Assembly (NCBI RefSeq): GCF_001644665.1
Contig: NZ_CP011393.1
Span: forward strand, 124,001-188,000
Direction: 5' to 3'
Origin: Fervidobacterium pennivorans
GTDB taxonomy: Bacteria > Thermotogota > Thermotogae > Thermotogales > Fervidobacteriaceae
Length of the DNA stretch: 64,000 nucleotides
Both the position numbers and the translations under genes were made by a program. Within the stretch, counting starts at the first letter, position 1. The number at the start of each line of letters is the position of its first letter. The notes beneath the pieces were generated by a model. It worked only from the letters and a program-made list of their open reading frames with translations. It ran no database searches and was not told the origin of the DNA. This document shows positions 39,574 to 46,641 of this stretch, one piece after another.

Positions 39574-41165
39574 TTCGGTAATTCCAAGATGTTACCAACT
39601 ATGTAAGGTTCCTTTCTCTGCTCATCGTAAGGTCTTTCGTCATATGCTATCACTGTTTTAATTTTCTTACCATACCTCACGTTGTCTCTAATTCTTTCAA
39701 TCATATAATTCAAAAGTGTTGTGCCACCAGTTAGATTTATCACTAACTCTGTAGCGTCTTTCAACCTCTCAGTTGCTTGCTGAACAACTTTGCTGGTCTC
39801 ATCCAAACCTTTGAACGGATCATTCACAAGTATCACGTGATACTCACCTTTGAATTCTGCTTTTTCAATAATCTCTGGCACAAGCTTTTCGCCCTGCTCG
39901 GATGTGACAATTACAAGTAAATCTCCAGGAATTGATTTCAGAACTGTATAAAGCGCGCCTGGTGTCGTTCCAAGTGGTGAAAGTATAGCTTTCAACTGTT
40001 TACTTGGCGTGTAATTCGAAACTATTGATTCGAAATCCTTTTCAATCAAATTTTGAATCTCTCTTTGAATATTCTGAGGGCTTGGCAACGAATCTTTGTT
40101 AAATCCAAAATGAGCTATGTGGTTTCGAGCCTGGGCTAAAGTATCATTACTAACCGAAATAGCTTCACGCTCTTCTACGTCGAACAATTTGTCGAATTTT
40201 CCCTCTTTGAAAAGCACAACGTTCTTCAAATATTCCCTTGCCAGTCTGGTTGCCATACCTAAATCGTTTGTTTCATAATAGAATTTAAGCAGCTCTCTTT
40301 CGGCATTTAATTCATTTTCGCTAAGCACAGGCTCATTTTTAGCGGAATCGCCAGGTGCAAAAAACTTTTCATACCTATCCACAATTGCATCAAAAAGCAA
40401 GTCAAACTGCGGGATGAATTCCCTGACGTCTTCACGAACAGCTGAGCCTTCTTCCTTCAGTAAACCCAAGAATTTATTCAAAGACTTGTGAATCATCCTT
40501 ATTGAACCTAATCTGATTGCTTCAGATACAGACGTTATCGCATCAGCAAGGGACTTTAGCTTTCTGGGTTTTCTGTGTGAAGAGCCACCTTGCTTGTAAT
40601 ATCTTTCATTCCAACTCTTAATTTTGTTAGCCAGGATAGAAGCGTAACCAAACTCTTTAAAAAGCCTTGTAGCATAGATCCAGTCGGCTAAATCAATTAA
40701 TTCGGTCATATCCTTACATTTCGTCATGTTTGTAGCCCTATCATACTTACCGTACAGAACCTTCATTTCAACATTCTTCAATTCGCGCAAGAACATATAA
40801 ATAACAACTGCTGTCATGGTAATTGATCTAAAAGAATTGGTGACATCCAAAATAACCAGGTCTCCATCATCTATCAACTCCGCAGCCTTTCGTACAAAAT
40901 CAGTTACGCTTTCATCTTCCGAAATTTTAATCTTCTGGACTTTGATGCCGTTTTCACTGCAAAACCGTTCAACATTGTACTTATCGTATGTTTTCATAGC
41001 TTCCTCAGTCAAGAAAAACGCAGCTGAGATATCCTTGCCTTCCTTCATCTTCAAAAATTCCAACAAAGCAAGTGGGAATAACTCCTGAGATGTTTCAAAA
41101 TCATCAAACTTAACTATAGCCTTTTGATACGAACTTGTTCCCAAGAACGTAAGTACCTTTACCAT
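39570..41165 (-). CDS. CARF-HEPN effector with extra C-terminal CARF/Csm6-like domain
   Basis: This about 531-aa protein is a predicted cyclic-oligoadenylate-activated ribonuclease of the Csx1/Csx2 (TM1812-like) group. The N-terminal CARF domain (about 1-150) has TFLGTSSYQKA and VILDVTNSFRSITM. A helical HEPN region follows, with the active-site motif RNHIAHFGF (R-x4-H) near residue 350. Unusually, about 130 more residues form a second nucleotide-sensor-like unit: ILSPLGTTPGALYTVL near 400 and ELVINLTGGTTLLNYMI near 480, the latter like the GGT motif of Csm6. The ATG at 41165 follows GGAGGT by seven bases. Ligand size is not predictable from sequence. Confidence 0.8.
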   Translation of the reverse strand: MVKVLTFLGTSSYQKAIVKFDDFETSQELFPLALLEFLKMKEGKDISAAFFLTEEAMKTYDKYNVERFCSENGIKVQKIKISEDESVTDFVRKAAELIDDGDLVILDVTNSFRSITMTAVVIYMFLRELKNVEMKVLYGKYDRATNMTKCKDMTELIDLADWIYATRLFKEFGYASILANKIKSWNERYYKQGGSSHRKPRKLKSLADAITSVSEAIRLGSIRMIHKSLNKFLGLLKEEGSAVREDVREFIPQFDLLFDAIVDRYEKFFAPGDSAKNEPVLSENELNAERELLKFYYETNDLGMATRLAREYLKNVVLFKEGKFDKLFDVEEREAISVSNDTLAQARNHIAHFGFNKDSLPSPQNIQREIQNLIEKDFESIVSNYTPSKQLKAILSPLGTTPGALYTVLKSIPGDLLVIVTSEQGEKLVPEIIEKAEFKGEYHVILVNDPFKGLDETSKVVQQATERLKDATELVINLTGGTTLLNYMIERIRDNVRYGKKIKTVIAYDERPYDEQRKEPYIVGNILELPK

Positions 41166-41377
41166 ATTCGATACCTCCACAGTTGGATTTACAAAACTCC
41201 TAACTTTCCATGCCTAAATCTTTCAACACAACCACACTCAAAACCTTCTTACCAAACACAACTGTTTTTGAAAAACGCGTGGAAAGAAACTTTTATCAAA
41301 CGCCAGCCTGCGTCTATATACCTTATCCTGACTTCCAAAACGACACTCATTGCAAAACAAATAAAGGAAGCAATTTT

Positions 41378-41621
41378 GCTTGCTTCCCCTCTAGCCTCTT
41401 CTAAAACTGGACGTCAATATAAGGTGCTACTAATCATTATACTATATCGAGATTCCAACCCTCATAGTCACTTCTAAAACTTCAAATACTTCCGTTTTCC
41501 TCTTTTCTTCGTCTTAATAATGTTTCCATCCCTCATAGTCACTTCTAAAACTCAAGAAGATGGCAAACAGGAAATACAAAGGGATTTGGAAGTTTCCATC
41601 TCTCATAGTCACTTCTAAAAA
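41378..41621 (-). CRISPR. CRISPR array 2, miniature and decaying (3 repeats plus 1 remnant)
   Basis: Repeats lie at 41451-41480 (two mismatches), 41522-41551 (perfect) and 41592-41621 (two mismatches, including its last base), separated by 41 and 40 bases. A fourth, heavily diverged repeat at about 41378-41407 keeps CTTCTAAAAC and lies one spacer length (43 bases) further out. The repeat sequence is that of arrays 1 and 3. The leader is on the right. The mutated leader-side repeat suggests that this array no longer gains spacers. Confidence 0.92.
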
Positions 41622-42050
41622 ACCGTAAGACCCTCATAAGTATTATACCATTATTTTTGTTAAATTTGACAGTTACATTTGTAAAAATTGAAAAGCTCGT
41701 ATTTATAACTATTTAGGTTGAACACGAATGGAAACTATCCCCCGAAAAAATGATTAATTTTTGTGAATTTACATAATCGCTACAAATGATATTTTAGACG
41801 TTTTGTATAGTGCAATTTTAGGATTGTGGCTAACGGCGTATGAATGTATCTTTTGAATGTGGTGCGTTTTTTTGTTTTCTTATTGGATAATTGTGATATT
41901 TATTTGTACATTGATTTGTCAAAACAGTTATTCTGAATTTTGGATATATGTGTTACTGTTGTGTGTTCACATAGTTAGTAACAAATAGGTGTTGATAATA
42001 TTAATATTGTGATAACCAAAAGGGGTATGGTTTAAAGGATGGGATTCTGT
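41622..42050 (-). promoter_or_regulatory. Leader of CRISPR array 2
   Basis: Homologous to the array 1 leader over most of about 400 bp, with scattered differences. It contains a TATAAT on the minus strand (41642-41647), a repeat-like TATGAGGGTC just before the first repeat, and the inverted repeat-end element ATGGAAAC (41728-41735). Divergence is greater than between leaders 1 and 3 close to the array. Confidence 0.8.
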
Positions 42051-42070
42051 GAAATGACTTAAGCGATCAC

Positions 42071-42098
42071 AAAAAAAGCCAATCCATGAGGATTGGCT
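42071..42098 (-). terminator. Terminator of the CalpT/CalpS-like operon
   Basis: Stem AGCCAATCC/GGATTGGCT (42077-42085 and 42090-42098) with a four-base loop; T7 follows on the minus strand and a T-rich stretch also follows on the + strand. Confidence 0.85.
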
Positions 42099-42164
42099 TT
42101 TATTTGTTTAAATTTTTCTAACCAGAGTTGCTTTTTACACAGTTACTAAAGGTTACTAATTTCA

Positions 42165-43013
42165 TTAGCCTTCTTTTAGTTTGATTTGAAGTTTTTCTTT
42201 TAACAATGCCGAAGGGAAGTTATGCCCCACGGCAAATTTCACAGTGCCTGGTAGTTTTCCCGTGTAAATGAGTTTACCAGACAAGTATAGTTCTGCCTCT
42301 TTGCCAATAAGTTCATCAGGCAGATATAGGTTTGCAAAGCCATCAGATACTTCGATTATTATATTCTCATACTTATCAGAAGTCGATGCAGCAGCTATTG
42401 AAGGTAGGAGCTTTTCTAATTCTTCCTTTTTGAAAAATTTTGACAGGTCTATTATTTTTTCATCATCTTCATTTTCTGAATGTTCTTCATAGTTAATCAT
42501 ACTACTCAAAAATGCATCGTAAAATATTTTGATTCTATTTATTTCGAAGTTATAGAACTTCTTCCAAATACCTTTGTACCTATTTGCCATCTTCTTAAAA
42601 TTATCGAGGATTTTTTCAAATTCATCTTTTTTTACCCTGCCGACAACTTCACAATACTTTGGACTAATATAAAAGTTTATTGGAGTTACTTTTAGACTTC
42701 TGACCATGTGGTCTATTTCAATTTTGTATCCTGCTCCCCCTAATACCAACTCTGTCGTCAGAAAGATTACATTGTACATCTCTCCGATTTTCTCAAAAAC
42801 AAGTCCATATACTATGTCCTCACCATAGATAGCCACTATGTCCCCAATCTCTAATTTTTCTGTACCTTGTTCCAATAGTTTCCTAATTTTCTTTGCCCCT
42901 TTTTTATACTCTTCAAAAATTTGTTCAAGGTATTTCATTTCATTTCTATCGCTCATTTCTATCGCCTCCAATTTCTTGCAGAGTGTCTCAACAAATTCTT
43001 TTACACCGTTCAC
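42165..43013 (-). CDS. CalpT-like protein: MazF-like barrel plus separable C-terminal domain
   Basis: The 282-aa protein has an N-terminal helical part, then a segment like MazF/PemK barrels (IGDIVAIYGEDIVYGLVFEK and YNVIFLTTELVLGG, about 56-93). An acidic linker (EEHSENEDDEK) and an alanine-rich stretch (PSIAAASTSD, about 204-213) follow, then a compact C-terminal domain (218-282). In the CalpL-CalpT-CalpS pathway as I recall it, CalpT is a MazF-like protein that holds the sigma factor and is cut by the Lon-SAVED protease. Its overlap (four bases) with the sigma-like gene and the presence of a Lon-SAVED protein support that role here. The cleavage site is not proven. The C-terminal domain recurs in the small gene at 44960. 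Confidence 0.62.
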   Translation of the reverse strand: MNGVKEFVETLCKKLEAIEMSDRNEMKYLEQIFEEYKKGAKKIRKLLEQGTEKLEIGDIVAIYGEDIVYGLVFEKIGEMYNVIFLTTELVLGGAGYKIEIDHMVRSLKVTPINFYISPKYCEVVGRVKKDEFEKILDNFKKMANRYKGIWKKFYNFEINRIKIFYDAFLSSMINYEEHSENEDDEKIIDLSKFFKKEELEKLLPSIAAASTSDKYENIIIEVSDGFANLYLPDELIGKEAELYLSGKLIYTGKLPGTVKFAVGHNFPSALLKEKLQIKLKEG

Positions 43014-43714
43014 TTATTAAAACGAATATGGTCACATATTTCTGACTTGTATTTTTGTATTACGATTTTTACAACACTTGGACTGACATTCACAACTTCC
43101 TCAAAGAACTTCCTTATTCTTTCTCTTACCCGCTGGTGGGCTTTGTATCTTGCATCAGCGGACGGATATTCTCTAAACTGGGCATCCTTAGAGTAACCTG
43201 AGTAATAGATAAAATCGCATAAATCCAGTTCCTTCCCTTTCACGTAACTTTTAAATTCCTCAAAGATGTCTTGAGCTACCAATTTATCGAAGATTTCTTC
43301 TGATGTTAGAGCCGTATTGTCAGAAATCACCTCTGACAGCTCGAGCTCATCATCTTCCTCTTTAACGGTCACATCAATAGACAGAGGCTTTTTTTCGCTT
43401 GCTTTTCGAAAATCTTCTATTAGGTTGTCAACTATTCTGTTGAAATAAGTTGCTATTTGTAACGGTTCAAAATCCTTCAGTTTTTGCTTGAATTTGAGGA
43501 TTCTTTCCATAGACTGTTGGTATACTTCATCAACAACTTCTTCCATTTGACCAAGTCCGAGATTTTCAGGTTTTCCGCATGTTTTTTTGTACACTTTCGC
43601 GGCAATAAACTCACGAACTTGCTTATCACACTGGGCGGAAAAAGTATTGTTGAACAGGCTCTTGACACACTTTCCCAACCTTGAAAGGTCATACTCTTTC
43701 CACACATTCATCAC
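43010..43714 (-). CDS. Sigma-70-like protein, CalpS-like
   Basis: The 234-aa product looks like an ECF-type sigma factor. Residues about 57-106 (MEEVVDEVYQQSMERILKF, then ATYFNRIVDNLIEDFRKAS) match region 2, with the usual order of an acidic E-D-L-x-Q-E-like helix, a spacer and an R-N-x-x-x-D-x-x-R-like helix. Residues about 150-203 (ending ARYKAHQRVRERIRKFF) could be a diverged region 4. It lies between a 135-aa gene (26-base overlap) and the CalpT-like gene (four-base overlap). The expected role is transcription of a stress regulon after release from CalpT. The sigma call is good by pattern but region 4 is divergent. Confidence 0.65.
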   Translation of the reverse strand: MMNVWKEYDLSRLGKCVKSLFNNTFSAQCDKQVREFIAAKVYKKTCGKPENLGLGQMEEVVDEVYQQSMERILKFKQKLKDFEPLQIATYFNRIVDNLIEDFRKASEKKPLSIDVTVKEEDDELELSEVISDNTALTSEEIFDKLVAQDIFEEFKSYVKGKELDLCDFIYYSGYSKDAQFREYPSADARYKAHQRVRERIRKFFEEVVNVSPSVVKIVIQKYKSEICDHIRFNK

Positions 43715-44096
43715 TCCAATTCTCCAAGTCTAACGCGCAACCACTTAGAAATTGTATTTTCTTTTGTCTTTTGTAGTTTTCAATTACGGGTGCTGGAAGT
43801 ATGAAAACGTAACGTCCCCCGATATTCATAATTCGGCTCTCATTCATAAATATTCTCTCACTTGCGAAGGGGCAACATTCAAAGACTTTGAACACAGCAT
43901 CTGAATACTTTTTCGTTGACAAGAAAGACACCAAGTAATGGAATCCTTTTTTTTGAATCAATCCTGGTCTTGAAGGACGTTCACCTTTGCGTGAATAATA
44001 CAAGTCTTTGATTCCCAAATTTTTTGCTACAGTGTTTTTTATATCTGAAAATATAACAAGCTGCGATTTGAAGTTGTATTCATGGAGTTTTTTCAT
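43689..44096 (-). CDS. Unknown 135-aa protein, first gene of the sigma operon
   Basis: GGGGGAGGG precedes the ATG. The middle, KKGFHYLVSFLSTKKYSDAV followed by VFECCPFASERIFMNE, and the later GGRYVFILPAPVIENYK look like a small beta-barrel and faintly recall PemK-type proteins, but I cannot assign a family. It overlaps the sigma-like gene by 26 bases, so the two are certainly co-expressed. It may be a third regulator or a toxin of this cluster. Confidence 0.6.
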   Translation of the reverse strand: MKKLHEYNFKSQLVIFSDIKNTVAKNLGIKDLYYSRKGERPSRPGLIQKKGFHYLVSFLSTKKYSDAVFKVFECCPFASERIFMNESRIMNIGGRYVFILPAPVIENYKRQKKIQFLSGCALDLENWSDECVERV

Positions 44097-44136
44097 ATGC
44101 CCTCCCCCAACATCATTGTTTGTTAATTCTAAACTT

Positions 44137-44161
44137 ATTATAGCATTTTTTTAGATGTCAA
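44137..44161 (-). promoter_or_regulatory. Extended -10 promoter of the sigma/CalpT operon
   Basis: On the minus strand TGCTATAAT (TATAAT at 44137-44142 with an upstream TGn) lies about 41 bases before the 135-aa gene. A TTGACA (44156-44161) is present but only 13 bases away, too close for a normal -35, so the extended -10 may suffice or another factor may act. Confidence 0.5.
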
Positions 44162-44230
44162 ATGAAGTAGTAATTTTTGTTTATATATCTGGAAGGATAC
44201 TCAATTGCGTAGTTAAGGGGGATGAAACTA

Positions 44231-44494
44231 ATGTATGTGATAATGGTATACGATGTAAACGTGAAAAGGGTTAACAAGGTTTTGAAAATAGGGCGAAAAT
44301 ATTTAAATTGGACTTTAAGGTCCGTGCTTGAGGGGCTTCTTACGGAGGAGTTGTACGAAAACCTGAAAGAAGAAATAATGAGGGTAATAAATACAGAGGA
44401 GGACGCTGTTTATTTCTATTTGATTGATACTTACAATGCGCCTCACAAAACTATTATTGGGGCGACACCAGGTGAGTTTAATTTCATTGAATAG
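44231..44494 (+). CDS. cas2: CRISPR adaptation protein Cas2 (copy A)
   Basis: Cas2 dimers bridge Cas1 dimers in the spacer integration complex. The product starts MYVIMVYDVNVKRVNKV, with the conserved Asp after the first strand, and is 87 aa. I use the ATG at 44231, nine bases after AAGGGGG, rather than the ATG at 44222 that abuts it. It points toward copy B; both proteins end in Asn-Phe-Ile-Glu, encoded by the two arms of one inverted repeat. It is on the opposite strand to nearly all other cas genes. Confidence 0.92.
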   Translation: MYVIMVYDVNVKRVNKVLKIGRKYLNWTLRSVLEGLLTEELYENLKEEIMRVINTEEDAVYFYLIDTYNAPHKTIIGATPGEFNFIE

Positions 44495-44514
44495 TGTGTT
44501 TATTCAATGAAATT
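44480..44514. repeat. 14-bp perfect inverted repeat shared by two convergent cas2 genes
   Basis: AATTTCATTGAATA (44480-44493) and TATTCAATGAAATT (44501-44514) flank a seven-base loop. Each arm encodes the last four residues (NFIE) of one cas2 gene and carries its stop region. It may act as a bidirectional terminator, although the stem is AT-rich and lacks a long T-run. Confidence 0.9.
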
Positions 44515-44778
44515 TGTTAAACTGTTAGCCTTGTCTTTTCCTATTATTTCCACTTTCAACTTTGTTCCCTTGGGTAGGGAGTATATTACCAATCCGTCGT
44601 CGTCTTCTTTGCGGATATACTTCGATACTCTTCTAATTAGTTCTTTTAGAGCTCCTCTTGGTAGATATCCCTCAAACGTTGAGTTCTGTTTCCAAACAAG
44701 GAATCTAAGTAGTAATTTGTGAACCTTTGCAACACGTTTCTCGTTTACATCGTACACTAATAAGTATCTTTTGCTCAT
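44500..44778 (-). CDS. cas2: CRISPR adaptation protein Cas2 (copy B)
   Basis: A second Cas2, 92 aa, starting MSKRYLLVYDVNEKRVAKVH. The ATG at 44778 follows AGGAGGG by six to seven bases; upstream in-frame codons to 44805 overlap that site. It shares the N-terminal pattern with copy A (VYDVN.KRV.KV, then a long helix, then S.FEG.L in place of S.LEG.L). The two are clearly homologous but well diverged, so the duplication is old or the copies came from different systems. Confidence 0.92.
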   Translation of the reverse strand: MSKRYLLVYDVNEKRVAKVHKLLLRFLVWKQNSTFEGYLPRGALKELIRRVSKYIRKEDDDGLVIYSLPKGTKLKVEIIGKDKANSLTNFIE

Positions 44779-44913
44779 CTTACTCCCTCCTAAAAAGTTG
44801 TCCAAATGAATCCTTCATATATCTAAACGCACAAACTTAGGCATCCTGACAAAGAGAGGATTTGTTTTGTTTTATACTATCTGTCAAAAATCTTTGTCGA
44901 ATGCGTTTTCTAT

Positions 44914-44936
44914 TTTGGAAAGGTTAAATTTCCAAA
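44914..44936. promoter_or_regulatory. 8-bp inverted repeat before the small T10-like gene
   Basis: TTTGGAAA (44914-44921) and TTTCCAAA (44929-44936) with a seven-base spacer lie 23 bases before the ATG at 44960 and just ahead of its ribosome site. It could be an operator or an mRNA hairpin; no regulator is assigned. Confidence 0.5.
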
Positions 44937-44959
44937 GTAGCTTTGGGAGGCGAAATACT

Positions 44960-45196
44960 ATGCAAAAAGAAATTTGCAGATTTGTGGACTATATTATAGA
45001 GGTTGAGAACAAGAGGGCAGCGATTTACATCTCAGACGAGTTGGTGTATAAACCAGCTGTAGTAAGGTTCCATGGACAAGAAATCTATCGTGGAAGGCTT
45101 CCGTATGTTTTGTTTCTACAGTTACCAGCACACATGTCTCCGGAAGTCGTTGGTTTCCTGTTGCGCATTAAGACCGGCTCTGTTTTCAAAACTTAG
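44960..45196 (+). CDS. Free-standing protein homologous to the CalpT-like C-terminal domain
   Basis: This 78-aa protein (ATG at 44960, GGGAGG nine bases upstream) aligns along nearly its full length (residues 11-72) with residues 218-279 of the CalpT-like protein. YIIEVENKRAAIYISDEL matches IIIEVSDGFANLYLPDEL at 9 of 18 positions by hand count, and EIYRGRLP matches LIYTGKLP at 5 of 8. It lacks the MazF-like part. In the CalpL pathway the C-terminal fragment of CalpT stays with the sigma factor, so this protein could bind sigma independently of proteolysis. It lies convergent to cas6. The frame is open further upstream to a TTG at 44867 without a ribosome site. Confidence 0.65.
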   Translation: MQKEICRFVDYIIEVENKRAAIYISDELVYKPAVVRFHGQEIYRGRLPYVLFLQLPAHMSPEVVGFLLRIKTGSVFKT

Positions 45197-45253
45197 GCAT
45201 GCAAGTAAAAATGATGCCGAGAAGCTGGGAGAGTATCTTCTTTTCTGAAAAAG

Positions 45254-45994
45254 TCAGATAATATCTCTACCCACAAGCTCTATACAACCAAAACCTGCGG
45301 AATTTTTAGAACCAAGCCCTGCATCGTATGCTAATTTAAGGATTTCATAGTCCCCTTCCAGCTCAAGCACTGTTATCCAAGCATCTAATTTCCTTTCTTT
45401 GTACCCCACAACCACCCTCTTCGGATTTGGGGCAATGTTTTTTATTCTCAGTTGTCCCTGAAATTCTTTACCAAATGCCGCGTGAAATTTTCTTTTGAGG
45501 TTCTCCTCTAACAGTTTTGAAAAGATTTCATCGTGTGGTGAGTGATAAAGTGTGTATTTCTTTCCATCTTTGTCTACTGTCGAATAAACCGTAATTGGAG
45601 ATTTTGTTGAAACTACGATGTGGTCAGTTTCTGGAAGTTCAAATATCTCAATCTTTGCTGGCACGACAAAATTCCTACCCAATCTAAGGTTTTCGAATCT
45701 GCCAACTCTGTCGACAACGAATTCTATTAGTCTTTCGTCTGCCGTCGATATGATAAGGACAACATGGTCAAAGAACTTTATTGTTTTGGTTTGACTATCT
45801 ATTTGAAATCTTCCAAGAAGTCTGGAAAACGAGAATAGTTTATACAAACGCTTACCAAAGGTGTATCCTTTGTCATGTAAGAATTTTCTGTATTCTTCAT
45901 CATCAATTAAGTTCAGAACAAATGCTTGCAAAATGTGATTGTATTCTGTTGGAAGTTCCAACTTGTCAAATGTAAAGTTAATGTACACTCTCAA
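45254..45994 (-). CDS. cas6: CRISPR pre-crRNA endoribonuclease Cas6
   Basis: Cas6 cuts within the repeat to release crRNAs. The 246-aa protein has the RAMP fold hints and the family's glycine-rich C-terminal loop AYDAGLGSKNSAGFGCIEL. I choose a TTG at 45994 because GGAGGT is seven bases before it; the encoded start is (M)RVYINFTFDK. It is the only cas6 in the window and must serve all three arrays and both effector complexes. Its start overlaps the end of the 204-aa unknown gene. Confidence 0.85.
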   Translation of the reverse strand: MRVYINFTFDKLELPTEYNHILQAFVLNLIDDEEYRKFLHDKGYTFGKRLYKLFSFSRLLGRFQIDSQTKTIKFFDHVVLIISTADERLIEFVVDRVGRFENLRLGRNFVVPAKIEIFELPETDHIVVSTKSPITVYSTVDKDGKKYTLYHSPHDEIFSKLLEENLKRKFHAAFGKEFQGQLRIKNIAPNPKRVVVGYKERKLDAWITVLELEGDYEILKLAYDAGLGSKNSAGFGCIELVGRDII

Positions 45995-46592
45995 GTTTAC
46001 TACCTCCAATTTTTTGGGATAATTTAGTAATTAAATTTAGATCCGTGCTATCATACAAAAACAGACCAAAGTGGCCCACTCTTAATCCAACAACATTGGC
46101 TAAGGCTATCATTTCTTCTGAACCGAACAGCTCAACTTTGTAGATGCTCCTTTTGTAAGGTTTCACAACGGGAATTAAAGCATAGTTGATATTCTTGCCT
46201 TGGTAAATGTGCTGTGCCAAAGCAAAGTAGTATTCTTCAATAGCTCTTTGAATGCTTTCAATGGGTTGCTCTCCAAAATTTTCGTTAGCAAGAATATAAC
46301 ATTCGCCGAATGGTTTAAAAAGTTTAGCTGAGGAGTAATAAGGAAAAGCACCGCCTAAAGAGGTTTTGAGTAACCTCTTCAAGGCGGAGCCTACAGAATT
46401 TGTCGCTAATCGCACTTTTAGAGTTGCGTCCTTTACAATGTAATAACCATATTCGCTTGCGTATATTCTTTTTCCAAGTACATGTGAAACAGAATGTGGA
46501 ACACTTTCCAACAACTGGGATATTTGTTGGATAAGTTCTTCTGTTACTAACGTTGGAGATTTTAAGTCCCATTTCAAAATAATTTCCAGCAA
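45978..46592 (-). CDS. Unknown 204-aa protein between csm5 and cas6
   Basis: Co-directional with the csm genes, 49 bases after csm5 and overlapping cas6 by 17 bases, so it belongs to the type III-A operon. I see no known domain. Segments are a possible N-terminal strand (MLEIILKWDLKSPTLVTEEL), a central TNSVGSALKRLLKTSLGG, and a C-terminal NVVGLRVGHFGLFLYD, which may be a glycine-containing loop as in RAMPs, but this is weak. The start is a TTG with a poor ribosome site (AGGTG). Confidence 0.6.
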   Translation of the reverse strand: MLEIILKWDLKSPTLVTEELIQQISQLLESVPHSVSHVLGKRIYASEYGYYIVKDATLKVRLATNSVGSALKRLLKTSLGGAFPYYSSAKLFKPFGECYILANENFGEQPIESIQRAIEEYYFALAQHIYQGKNINYALIPVVKPYKRSIYKVELFGSEEMIALANVVGLRVGHFGLFLYDSTDLNLITKLSQKIGGSKLESVH

Positions 46593-46641
46593 AATTCTTC
46601 ACCTACTTTGCTTTGACAGAGTATGAAGACTTTTTAGTTTT

